Origin: Nemertoderma westbladi
Taxonomy: Eukaryota; Xenacoelomorpha; Nemertodermatida; Nemertodermatidae
Length of the DNA: 44,045 nt
Direction of reading: 5' to 3'
Assembly (NCBI GenBank): GCA_032718475.1
Contig: JAUCBJ010008656.1
Span: forward strand, 1 to 44,045
Shown here: one piece after another, positions 21,492-32,000 of the stretch
How the letters are laid out: each line of letters starts with the position of its first letter
How positions within the stretch are numbered: the stretch's first letter is position 1
The notes under the pieces: model-generated
Told to the model about the DNA's origin: nothing
Database searches by the model: none
Seen by the model: only the letters and a program-made list of their open reading frames with translations
Made by a program: the position numbers and the translations under genes

Positions 21492-21560
21492 ACTGTCAGA
21501 CTGCTGATTTCTGGACTGTCAGACAGCTGATTTCTGGACTGTCAGACAGTTGATTTAAAC
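21492..21560. repeat. 23-bp tandem repeat, three copies
   Basis: ACTGTCAGACWGYTGATTTC units start at 21492, 21515 and 21538. A degenerate copy follows near 21585. Confidence 0.8.
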
Positions 21561-21749
21561 ATCCCTATGCCAAAACATTCAAAATTTGTTGATTTCTGGT
21601 CTGTCGGACAGTTGGTTTCACTATGCCTGTGCCAAAACATTCCATGATTTATAGACTATGAGATAGATTTCCATATGCGCCTGTGGTAAAAGACTCTATA
21701 TTTAATAGTTTGTGGTTGCTGTCGATAATCGATTACCACATGACGTAGC

Positions 21750-22355
21750 AAAACACTCATTTTATAGCCAAAAACAATTACCAATTGATGGCGGGTTACA
21801 GAGGCGGGATTTTCTAACCAAAACAATAAGCAGTCACTTTACCAAATCAGGGAAAGGAGCAGGTTACAGAGACGGGATTTTCTAACCAAAACAATAAACG
21901 ATCACTTAACTAATTGATGGAAAGGAGCAGGTTACAGAGGCGGGATTTTCTAACCAAAACAATGAACGATCACTTAACTAATTGAGGGAAAGGAGCAGGT
22001 TACAGAGGCGGGATTTTCTAACCAAAACAATAAACGATCATTTAACTAATTGAGGGAAAGGGGCAGGTTACAGAGGTGAAATTTTCTAACCAAAACAATA
22101 AACGATTACTTAACTAATTGAGTGAAAGGAGCAGGTTACAGAGGCGGGATTTTCTAACCAAAACAATAAACGATCATTTAACTAATTGAGGGAAAGGGGC
22201 AGGTTACAGAGGCGGAATTTTCTAACCAAAACAATAAACGATGACTTTAACTAATTGAGGGAAAGTGGCAGGTTACAGAGGCGGGATTTTCTAACCAAAA
22301 CAATAAACAGTCACTTTACTAAATGAAGGAAAGAAGCAGGTTACAGAGGCGGGCC
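21750..22355 (+). repeat. 68-bp tandem array, about nine copies
   Basis: GGTTACAGAGGCGGGATTTT recurs every 67-69 bp (21794, 21862, 21930 and on), each followed by CTAACCAAAACAATAAACG and an ATTGAGGGAAAGGAGCA link. The reverse-orientation partner is at 23043-23375, and a lone copy lies at about 41865-41925. Confidence 0.85.
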
Positions 22356-23042
22356 TTCTGTGCTGTTGGAAGTAGTGGTGCCGCTATCCGTAAAACACTA
22401 CTCAGACAGTAGTCATGATCCATTATTGATTATAAAACTAATACAGTAATAGGCCTAAATTATGTGAAAGGTATATCCACATTTTCCACAATCCTGCAAT
22501 CCAGTTTGGCCTATCAATTATTTAAAATTTATTAGCACAAACGGTAGGCCTACCATTACCGTATTTAAATGGTAGGCTACATAGTAGGCCTATAGCAGTA
22601 CCGGTGCCGGTGTCACAAGGAAATCAGCCCCCCCTAGAATATGCCCCCCGGGGCATTATTTCCTAGGATATTATGTCCCCCCGGGCAATTTTTCCTAGGA
22701 AATTTAGCCCAGGGGGGGCATTTTCTCCTTAGGAAATAATGCCTCCCCACAGGAAAATTAGCCCCCCTCAAAAGTCTGAAAACTGGTACGATACCGGTCT
22801 GCTGGTAGCCACTTTTAATCTACCAACTGCAGAACTTCTGAACTTGTAATAGTTGGAAGAATAGTACGGTACCGGTCTGCCGGTAGGTAAGCAGGTAAGG
22901 CAGTAAGGGGATGTAGAACAGCATACTGAAGTATCTAAGTCAGTAGGCTACCAGGCTACTGTAGTAAGTACTGGTATAAACAGCAGTGCGAGTGCGTGTG
23001 GTGTTGTGTGGGCGCCGAGCAGCTCCAAGCTTTTTTAAGTCT

Positions 23043-23375
23043 GTAACCTGCTCCTTTCCCTGATTTGGTAAAGTGATTGTTTATTGTTTTGGTTAGAAAA
23101 TCCCGCCTCTGTAACCTGCTCCTTTCTCTCAATTGGTAATGTTATCGTTTATTGTTTTGGTTAGAAAATCCTGTCTCTGTAACCTGCTCCTTTCCCTGAT
23201 TTGCTAAAGTGACTGTTTATTGTTTTGGTTAGAAAATCCCGCCTCTGTAACCTGCTCCTTTCCCTCTGCCCTCAATTAGTTAAATGATCGTTTATTGTTT
23301 TGGTTAGAAAGGCCTGCCTCTGTAACCTGCTCCTTTCCTTCATTTGGTAAAGTGACTGTTTATTGTTTTGTATAA
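23043..23375 (-). repeat. 68-bp tandem array, inverted partner, about five copies
   Basis: CTGTAACCTGCTCCTTTCCC followed by GTTTATTGTTTTGGTTAGAA recurs about five times, the reverse complement of the unit at 21750-22355. The two arrays could pair into a long stem. Confidence 0.85.
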
Positions 23376-23745
23376 TTTTTGTAAGTTTTAGTAGTAGGCC
23401 TAATAAGTTTTGTTTATTGTATAATTCAGGGGGGGCATAATTTCCTAAGGGGGGGCATTTTTTCCTAGGGAAATTTGCCCGGGGGGGCATTTTTTCCTAG
23501 GAAAATATGCCCCCCCGGGCACATTTCCCGGGGGGGCATATTTTCCTGTTACACCGGTACTAAAATACAGAAATACCTGCTTTATACCTAGGCCTACATC
23601 TGTACATACAATACAGCAAAATAGTGCTACTAATACCGGTACTGAGAGCCTGAGAGAACAGCAGTAGAGAAACCGGTAGCATGGAACCTAACATTAGACT
23701 TTTGGAGGACATAAAAAATAAAAAAAAAGGACAAAAAAAGGATTT

Positions 23746-24036
23746 AAACGGACAATAAAAATTATTGCGATTCTAAAATAGGTTTTTTTATTGTACGGTA
23801 AATTTTCAGAATAGCTCGTTACAGCGTTATAGGTGGTTATACCTGTATACTGTTTACTGTTATAGCCCGTTATAGATCGTTCTACCAGTCTACCTTTTAG
23901 TACGTACCAGTATAACAGTATAATGCCATTAACTGTCAGTTTTAGTCAGTATGGATACTGGGATAGGCCTAACGATATTATTAGTCATTATTTACATCCG
24001 TCATAGACGGCAGGACGGAGCGGCGATTGAAAAGCA
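23746..24036 (+). other. Upstream region of the MBT gene
   Basis: AT-rich, with repeated GTTATA words (23820-23910). I see no clear TATA box or initiator. The G+C-rich coding character starts only at the ATG. The promoter is presumably here or inside the foldback element. Confidence 0.3.
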
Positions 24037-25740
24037 ATGAAAGATAACAGCGGTCTAGACAACGGAATCAACAACAACGAGGAAATTCCTTCGCTAATCT
24101 CCGACGTCTCGAGTCGTAACTACCGCAATGCGTCGCTAGGGGGCGCGGCAACCGACCCCCGTGTCTCGGTAGACCTCCCAGACGGGCTGACCCGTTGTCT
24201 CAGCTGCGGAATCCTGGGACTCGCTCACAACTTCTACAATAAATCCCGCGTATTCTGCTCGATGAGTTGCCAGCGGGTCTGGCTGGCCGAGGGAGTCTAC
24301 GCTTCTTCTAACGGCAAAACTAACTCCAACCCCAAATACAATAGTACCGGTAGCGTTAGTAATTGCCGTGTCAACACAACCGTAGAATCGCCTACCGTCG
24401 GACCTTGGCCTTCCTATCTGATTCGGAACATCGGCGTGGTGACATCCGCTCCCGTCACAATCTTCCACCACGCCCCTTTACGCAACGCCTTCCAACACGT
24501 AGAGGAAGGTATGAAACTGGAGGTTATGTACGACGAGAACGAATTCAAGATGGCTTGCTATTGGTTGGTTAGTGTGGTCGCGGTGTTCGGGTACTACGTG
24601 GCGGTGCGGTACGAGGGAGTAACAGAATCCACACACGACTGTTGGGTCCACGCCGCGTCGCAGTGCGTCAAGGGGGTGGGTTGGTGCGCGGCTAACGGGG
24701 TGTCCCTGGTCCCGCCTCTGTGTCTCCGGGGTGCCTCGTTGCCGTGGAAGGAGTTCCTAGCCAAACGTTTAATCGGTTGTAAAACCATCCCGGACGATTT
24801 TAGGAATTATTGTTTGGAGAGGATTAAACCAGGGCTCGTTAAGGGAACTCGTTGTGAGTTTAAGGATAAACGGAAGGCGTTGGTGGCAGGTCGCGTTGAG
24901 TCGGTGCTAGGCCATCGTGTGAAGGTTGTCGCGAGTTGTGGCGACAGCATGTGGGCGCATTACCGGTGTCCGCAGCTGCACCCGGAGGGCTGGGCGCACT
25001 ACGTCGGCTGCGATATAACGGCGGACCCCGAGTACTGCGAGCGGTTCGCGGTTAACTTCTCGTTGCGACGTCCGTTGGGGCATCGCGTACACTGGTCGCA
25101 GTTCCTCGACACCCAGAGCTACGGGACGGACGACGAGCGGGAGGAAGAGGTCCCGATCGGCGTCGGGATGAAACTCGAGTTGGTGGATCCGTTGATGCAG
25201 TCCGCGTTGTGCGTGGCCACGGTTAAACGCGTGCTACGTGGCGGCTTCCTATTGGTTGCCGTGGACAGCGGGAAGGACTCGAGCGAGGACTCCCGCAACT
25301 GGTTCTGTTACCACCGCCACTCCTCCAACATATTCCCTCTGGGATTCTCCGACTTCCACAACATCGAGTTAGTGTTCCCGCGGGACGGACTGGCCCAGAC
25401 TCCGGGTCCGCAGTGGACAGGCTACCTGAACGCGACGGGTTCATCCCCGGTTCCCGTGGCAGCGTTCCGACGCGAGTCGCCCCGTTCCGGCCCGTTCCAC
25501 GTCGGCATGGCCTTGGAGGCGGTCTCCCCTACCGACCCCTCCAGACTGTGTCTCGCCACAGTGAACCGCGTGGTCGGCAGACTGCTCCGTCTGGGACTCA
25601 GCACCAACAACTCAACGACCCGCGAGATTTGGGTGGATTGCGACTCTCTGGATATTTATCCGGCTGGATATTCGGAACTAACCGGTTATCCCATCGTGTC
25701 AGTGAACTCTCGACGTTCTAGTATAATTCAATTGGACTGA
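24037..25740 (+). CDS. FCS zinc-finger / four-MBT-repeat protein (L3MBTL2/MBTD1-like), single exon
   Basis: 567 aa. An FCS-type zinc finger uses Cys54, Cys57, Cys74 and Cys78 (CLSCG ... FCSMSC). Four MBT repeats follow at roughly 124-228, 234-340, 353-450 and 460-555, each with the Trp/Pro/Gly ending of the fold (VGWCAANGVSLVPP, HPEGWAHYVG, NIFPLGFSDF, IYPAGYSELTG). FCS finger plus four MBT repeats is the L3MBTL2/MBTD1 layout. Family members bind mono- and dimethyl-lysine on histone tails in the nucleus as part of repressive or acetyltransferase complexes. The protein ends just after repeat 4. The ATG at 24037 was chosen as the first in frame. The vertebrate relatives have many exons, yet this frame has none, and it is richer in G+C than its surroundings, which suggests a retrogene or wholesale intron loss. 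Repeat 4 has lost the usual EAVD aspartate (EAVS here). Confidence 0.9.
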   Translation: MKDNSGLDNGINNNEEIPSLISDVSSRNYRNASLGGAATDPRVSVDLPDGLTRCLSCGILGLAHNFYNKSRVFCSMSCQRVWLAEGVYASSNGKTNSNPKYNSTGSVSNCRVNTTVESPTVGPWPSYLIRNIGVVTSAPVTIFHHAPLRNAFQHVEEGMKLEVMYDENEFKMACYWLVSVVAVFGYYVAVRYEGVTESTHDCWVHAASQCVKGVGWCAANGVSLVPPLCLRGASLPWKEFLAKRLIGCKTIPDDFRNYCLERIKPGLVKGTRCEFKDKRKALVAGRVESVLGHRVKVVASCGDSMWAHYRCPQLHPEGWAHYVGCDITADPEYCERFAVNFSLRRPLGHRVHWSQFLDTQSYGTDDEREEEVPIGVGMKLELVDPLMQSALCVATVKRVLRGGFLLVAVDSGKDSSEDSRNWFCYHRHSSNIFPLGFSDFHNIELVFPRDGLAQTPGPQWTGYLNATGSSPVPVAAFRRESPRSGPFHVGMALEAVSPTDPSRLCLATVNRVVGRLLRLGLSTNNSTTREIWVDCDSLDIYPAGYSELTGYPIVSVNSRRSSIIQLD

Positions 25741-26346
25741 TTTACTTTATTTCCTGTTTTTTTTTATTCACGGTTGTTTATATTATATAAAGTTTTATTG
25801 GTCTCCGTCCAATAGCGTACTAAACTAATTTATTATCTTGCAAGACATTTTTTTCCTATTAGTTTTATGGCGGTGGACTAACACTGACTGATTATGATAA
25901 AATGTGTGGCACTCTGAAATTGTAATTGTAATTTCCACTCCATTATACAATAGCTTGATACGTTGGTGGTGTCGCAGCTGGGTTGAAATCCTGTGAGAGT
26001 TACAATTGGAGACGCCCTTTCATATTTGAACTTATTGTATGTGTAATTATAATGTGGCGGCTGAGCTTTAGTTGTAAGCTGAATATAAAAAATACGAGGC
26101 GATTCATGATGTGAGTTTGCGATCCTATATTTCATTGTATCCGTACAAAAATTTTAAATGTGAGAAGTTAGTATAGGAAATACAGTTTATTTAATCAATA
26201 AATCAAAATGTTGGTGATTGTCCTCCGGACATCTTTCGATGATATTGGGTATCAAACACCCACACCCACATTTACATTAACGTATTTCAAATTGATTGAT
26301 TTTACGGGATTTTATTTTCCGAGACTTACATATTACAATACCTAAC
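25741..26346 (+). other. 3' flank of the MBT gene
   Basis: AT-rich and without coding support. The first canonical AATAAA on the plus strand downstream of the stop is at 26197-26202, which would give a 3' UTR of about 460 nt. A T-rich run follows the stop at 25755-25770. Confidence 0.4.
26197..26202 (+). terminator. Candidate polyadenylation signal for the MBT gene
   Basis: AATAAA in CAATAAATC, about 460 nt past the stop codon. Chosen only because it is the first canonical hexamer. Confidence 0.35.
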
Positions 26347-28510
26347 TACACCACGTCCTGGAATATAGTGCCGTTATTCAGGTACCCGCCCCCCCCCCCC
26401 CCAAATTTTTTTTACAAATCTTAATGAGATTGCATGAAATTTGAAACAGAGTTAGTTTCACCTCCCGACCACTGACTGGGTGAGCCAGAATTTTTAATTT
26501 TACTTTCATTCTTTAGCTACAAGCGTTTGAAAAGGTGTACTATGGTTGCGAAACCTGGATTTGCTCGTCTTATAAACCACTTGAAGCACAATACATACGC
26601 GTAATCAAGTCGCTATTAGGAGTTCGCACACAAACAAATAATGATGCTTGTCTCATCGAATCAGGATTTCCCAGTTTGTCTGCCATGATTCATGAGAAAC
26701 AGCGAGTATGGTTACTGAAGAAAATGGGTTCATGGGATGTCACAGATCAATTTTACATTGCGTTCAGCGCTGGGTCGAGAATAAACTCTCCTATGGTTCG
26801 CGCAGTCAATCGTTTAATCGGCTCTAATCGAAACTACATTACTGAGGATTTCGTTGCTCGTCAGCAGCGAATTCGTCAGCTGGCACCGTCGCACACAAAG
26901 CTACGAACCTACCTGGAGATCAACCCAACGCTTACACCGTTCAGTTGTTACAACCTCAATCTAAACAAAAGTCTATTCGAGGAGCATCGTCTCGCCTTAA
27001 CGCGATTCAGAGTTTCGGCTCATCGCTTGCGCGTCGAAACAGGGAGGTGGAGTAGAATTGATCGGAAACAACGAACCTGTTGTTGTGGTTCAGGCGACGT
27101 GCAAGATGAGAAACATGTTTTGTTCCATTGTAAATTAACAGAACATCTGCATATTGACGGCGAACATAGCGATTTGCATGGAATCATGGAACACGATTCG
27201 GATTATCGAACTCTAGCAAAAAGGGTCTACGATACACTAACGGTGTACAATTGATTACTACGTCTTCTATTAATTTTAGTAATACAATTATTCTAACAAA
27301 TGTTTCTTCCTGTGAAATAAAATAAATTTATTTTCTTACTTGTGTAGTGAATTTGAATTTGTAATTATTATTTTGCTTAGTCCGATATTTTCACATTCTT
27401 TTAAGGACTTATGATTACGTCGGGAAATTTATTTGTGCTATAACTTTAAGTCTATAATTATATATATATATATATTACAAGTTCACTACCAGTAACAGTG
27501 TTTGCCATAACACTGCAATGTTACAAAATTTGTAACTCATAACTGCAAACATAATCCTTATTCCTTACATTTTTATTTTCTCGAGCTTGGTTTCTCCTTA
27601 TTTATGATTGACCAGTGTCTAAATACATAAATATACCCCTACATGTTAATTCATTATTGTTGCTATGTAAAAAATCTGTCGTTAAGATAAATAGTGTTCT
27701 AGAAAAAATTGCTCAATGCGGACTATGTGAAATATAACATAATTTCAAATGGTTTATACAAGTTAACACTTTCAGCAAAAAAAACTGCAGTCATACCCAA
27801 TTTGAACGGTAGTCGGTACTGTCTACTTGACTAATTGGAAAGCTGACCGTGCAAGGATTCCAAATATGTAAAAAATATTTGAATTTGGTTGGGAAATAGC
27901 TGAGTTATTGGCATTATCGAATTTTGCATGTATTGGCTTCCATTGCGGGCCATTTATTCTATTAATAAATACACAATGTTCTAGAACATTTTGTTTATCT
28001 CATAAGTAGCTTGGCAACAATGCAATGCCTGCATGATAATACTAGTATATGGATATTCATACAGAATCAAAATGTTCTAGACAGGACATTTGGAACATTT
28101 TTCTAGAACATTGTGTATTTATTTAATAGAATAAATGGCCTGCAGTGGAAGCAAATACATGCAAAATTCGAATGCCAATAATATTCTATTAATATGCTAT
28201 TTCCCAACCAATATTTTTACATATTTGGAATCCTTGCACGGTCAGCTTTCCAATAGTACCAACAAATCACTAAATGTTTGAAGAATAACTGCGGTGTAAC
28301 TGGTGCAATATCGACGGAGACACCTTTTTCAAACGCTTGTAGCTAAAGAATGAAAGTAAAATTAAAAATTCTGGCTCACCCAGTCAGTGGTCGGGAGGTG
28401 AAACTATCTCTGTTTCAAATTTCATGTAATCTCATTAAGATTTGTAAAAAAAATTGTGGGGGGGGGGGCAGGTACCTGAATAACGACACTATATTGAAGG
28501 ACATGGTGTA
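26347..28510. mobile_element. Large foldback element B, split by a LINE insertion
   Basis: The left arm starts TACACCACGTCCTGGAATAT and the right arm reversed starts TACACCATGTCCTTCAATAT. Each arm has a homopolymer at the same place (14 C at 26389-26402; 11 G at 28458-28468), then TTTTTACAAATCTTAATGAG, TTTGAAACAGAG and CTACAAGCGTTTGAAAA. The core at about 27830-28270 is palindromic around TTCTAGAACA, with GGAAAGCTGACCGTGCAAGG on one side and its reverse complement on the other. Start, homopolymer position and core words match element A. The left arm breaks at about 26537, where LINE sequence begins, and resumes near 27800. Confidence 0.75.
26535..27254 (+). pseudogene. C-terminal fragment of LINE ORF2 inserted in foldback element B
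   Basis: 239 codons open. The start, YGCETW, is the usual motif after the RT domain of many LINEs. The C-terminus carries a Cys-rich knuckle, TCCCGSGDVQDEKHVLFHC, like the CCHC segment at the end of several LINE clades. No RT catalytic motif, so it is 5'-truncated. The upstream foldback arm is interrupted exactly here. The Met is probably not a real start. The AT-rich stretch to about 27800, with a TA run at about 27461-27475, is probably its 3' UTR. Confidence 0.75.
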
Positions 28511-28583
28511 GAGGAGAGCGTAAAACTATTTATTTTACAAAGAAAGTTTATCTTCTCCGAAGTTAAAGTAAAAGCATACGTTT

Positions 28584-28635
28584 AAAGCATGCTGCTAAAG
28601 CATGCTGCTAAAGCATGCTGCTAAAGCATGCTTTT
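28584..28635. repeat. 13-bp tandem repeat with GCATGC palindromes
   Basis: AAAGCATGCTGCT repeats three times from 28584 and ends in AAAGCATGCTTTT. It lies about 290 bp downstream of the serine racemase stop codon (minus strand). Confidence 0.85.
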
Positions 28636-28901
28636 ACTATTGACACTTTTTATTACTATTACTATTTAGTTTATTTTTATTTTACTATTGACACCCACTT
28701 ACTCTTTTTCGTGCGCTTGCTGTAGCTAAAGATTGAAATTGAAATTGTAAATATTTAATGAGCAAACATGGCGACTGAATAACCAAGCCCAACCCCTTAC
28801 TGCCCAACCCCTTACTGCCACCATATTGACGCAAAGTAACTAGTCATAATGCTCTCGATATTAATTATATTATAATACCCTGTTTTTACCCACAAAATGT
28901 T

Positions 28902-28907
28902 TTTATT
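28902..28907 (-). terminator. Polyadenylation signal of the serine racemase gene
   Basis: AATAAA on the minus strand (CATAATAAAAAC), 15 nt past the TAA stop. This gives a very short 3' UTR. Confidence 0.7.
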
Positions 28908-28921
28908 ATGACAATATTTGT

Positions 28922-29090
28922 TTAACGTGAGAGCCAACCCAACTGATCCAGATTCACATTGCCTCCACACAAGACTACACCAATAGAAGCACCTGGGTCT
29001 ACGATATCCGAGAGTTTGTTGTCGAGAAGTAAAGCGACGCTGACACCGGCACTGGGTTCTATTGTCAGTTTCATCACCTCCCAGACCAAC
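28922..29090 (-). CDS. SRR: Serine racemase exon 5 and stop
   Basis: Acceptor TATCTATCAG at 29092-29091. Encodes LVWEVMKLTIEPSAGVSVAL and IGVVLCGGNVNLDQLGWLSR, then TAA at 28924-28922. The Cys of CGGN replaces the serine that contacts the PLP ring nitrogen in the mammalian enzyme. Confidence 0.88.
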
Positions 29091-32000
29091 CTGATAGATA
29101 AATGAGAATAACAGTAAATTGCAACAGATTATTCTGTAACAGAAAAGTTCCTAAATATTTTCCAAATGACGAAACGCAACTAATGAATATACTTATTTAT
29201 TTTACTCAATAAAATGAAGTAAATGTGTTTGTTTACCTCGTCGCGTATTTAATTTCATCTTCTGATACGGTGACCACGTGATCTACAAGATCTCTTATGA
29301 TTGGCCAGGTTGTCTGAGTTATGTTAGAGCGCAAGGCGTCAGCTATTGTATCCGGGTCTTTAGTTATCGGCATTAACCTGTTAGTGGAGAAGATTCGTTT
29401 ACGTCATATAAGCTCAAGACAGGTAGGTCTACATAAGTTTGTGTGAGAGGAGGCGGTTGATAATAATATTATTTACTCAACTATTAATATTATTATGTCA
29501 CCTTTTCGCTCACCTGTTGTTTAATTTCGACTGACTGCAGTCATCACCCAAGGCCGGTTCCGCTGCGACTATCTTTATTGTTGGTTTGATCTGCTTTGCG
29601 GCTACCGCTATTCCTGATATCAAACTACCACCGGCTACCGAAGCTATGATCACGTCTAAGTTTGGTACCTATAAAGATAATTTATAACACATCCAAGGAT
29701 TCATTCAAACCTATCTTCCTTGTAGTAGGCCTACCCGTAAATGATCCCGGGACATCCAAGGATTCATTCAAACCTATCTTCCTTGTAGTAGGCCTACCCG
29801 TAGATGATCCCGGGACATCCAAGGATTCATTCAAACCTATCTTCCTTGTAGTAGGCCTACCCGTAAATGATCCCGGGACATCCAAGGATTCATTCAAACC
29901 TATCTTCCTTGTAGTATGCCTACCCGTAGATGATCCCGGGACATCCAAGGATTCATTCAAACCTATCTTCCTTGTAGTATTCATAGATGATCCCGGGACA
30001 TCCAAGGATTCATTCAAACCTATCTTCCTTGTAGTAGGCCTACCCGTAGATGATCCCGGGACATCCAAGGATTCATTCAAACCTATCTTCCTTGTAGTAT
30101 GCCTACCCGTAGATGATCCCGGGACATCCAAGGATTCATTCAAACCTATCTTCCATGTAGTATCCGTAGATGATCCCGGGACATCCAAGGATTCATTCAA
30201 ACCTATCTTCCTTGTTGTAGGCCTACCCGTAGATGATCCCGGGACATCCAAGGATTCATTCAAACCTATCTTCCTTGTAGTATTCATAGATGATCCCAGG
30301 ACATCCAAGGATTCATTCAAACCTATCTTCCTTGTAGTACCCGTAGATGATCCCAGGACATCCAAGGATTCATTCAAACCTATCTTCCTTGTAGTACCCG
30401 TAGATGATCCCGGGACATCCAAGGATTCATTCAAACCTATCTTCCTTGTTGTAGGCCTACCCGTAGATGATCCCGGGACATCCAAGGATTCATTCAAACC
30501 TATCTTCCATGTAGTATCCGTAGATGATCCCGGGACATCCAAGGATTCATTCAAACCTATCTTTCTTATAGTACCCGTAGACGATCCCGGGACATCCAAG
30601 GATTGATTCAAACCTATCTTCCTTGTAGTATTCATAGATGATCCCAGGACATCCAAGGATTCATTCAAACCTATCTTCCTTGTAGTACCCGTAGATGATC
30701 CCGGGACATCCAAGGATTCATTCAAACCTATATTCCTTGTAGTATTCATAGATGATCCCGGGACATCCAAGGATTCATTCAAACCTATCTTCCTTGTAGT
30801 AGGCCTACCCGTGGATGATCCCGGGACATCCAAGGATTCATTCAAACCTATCTTCCTTGTAGTACCCATAGATGATCCCAGGACATCCAAGGATTCATTC
30901 AAACCTATCTTCCTTGTAGTATTCATAGATGATCCCGGGACATCCAAGGATTCATTCAAAGCTATATTCCTTGTAGTAGGCCTACCCGTAGATGATCCCG
31001 GGACATCCAAGGATTCATTCAAACCTATCTTCCTTGTAGTACCCATAGATGATCCCAGGACATCCAAGGATTCATTCAAACCTATCTTCCTTGTAGTATT
31101 CATAGATGATCCCAGGACATCCAAGGATTCATTCAAAGCTATATTCCTTGTAGTAGGCCTACCCGTAGATGATCCCGGGACATCCAAGGATTCATTCAAA
31201 CCTATCTTCCTTGTAGTAGGCCTACCCGTAGATGATCCCGGGACATCCAAGGATTCATTCAAACCTATCTTCCTTGTAGTAGGCCTACCCGTAGATGATC
31301 CCGGGACATCCAAGGATTCATTCAAACCTATCTTCCTTGTAGTATTCATAGATGATCCCGGGACATCCAAGGATTCATTCAAACCTATCTTCCTTGTAGT
31401 ATGCCTACCCGTAGATGATCCCGGGACATCCAAGGATTCATTCAAACCTATCTTCCTTGTAGTATTCATAGATGATCCGGGACATCCAAGGATTCATCCA
31501 AACATATCTCCCTTGTAGTAGGCCTACCCGTAGATGATCCCAGTTCATCCAAGGATTCATTCAGACCTATCTTCCTTGTAGTATTCATAGATGATCCCGG
31601 GACATCCAAGGATTCATTCAAACCTATCTCCCTTGTAGTAGGCCTACCCGTAGATGATCCCGGGACATCCAAGGATTCATTCAAACCTATCTTCCTTGTA
31701 GTAGGCCTACCCGTAGATGATCCTGGGACATCCAAGGATTCATTCAAACCTATCTTCCTTGTAGTATCCATAGATGATCCCGGGACATCCAAGGATTCAT
31801 TCAAACCTATCTTCCATGTAGTATCCGTAGATGATCCCGGGACATCCAAGGATTCATTCAAACCTATCTTCCTTGTAGTAGGCCTACCCGTAGATGATCC
31901 CGGGACATCCAAGGATTCATTCAAACCTATCTTCCTTGTAGTATCCATAGATGATCCCGGGACATCCAAGGATTCATTCAAACCTATCTTCCATGTAGTA

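Larger units (their letters stand above)
21362..23745. mobile_element. Composite palindromic (foldback) element with inverted tandem arrays
   Basis: The outer ends are inverted: TTTTTTATGTCCTTTTATTT and TGTCCTCCTTTTTTT on the left match the reverse of GGAGGACATAAAAAATAAAA and GGACAAAAAAAGG on the right. Inside, a 68-bp unit is repeated about nine times in one orientation (21750-22355) and about five times in the opposite orientation (23043-23375). Between and beside them are CCTAGG-centred palindromes with C6-G7 runs (22615-22775 and 23428-23550). Short tandem repeats occupy 21422-21475 (21 bp) and 21492-21560 (23 bp). No ORF. It ends about 290 bp before the MBT gene start. Confidence 0.7.

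Noticed and set aside
24136-25610. Minus-strand and alternative plus-strand frames within the MBT gene
   Set aside because: They have no domain content and overlap the 567-codon frame, which carries clear FCS and MBT motifs.
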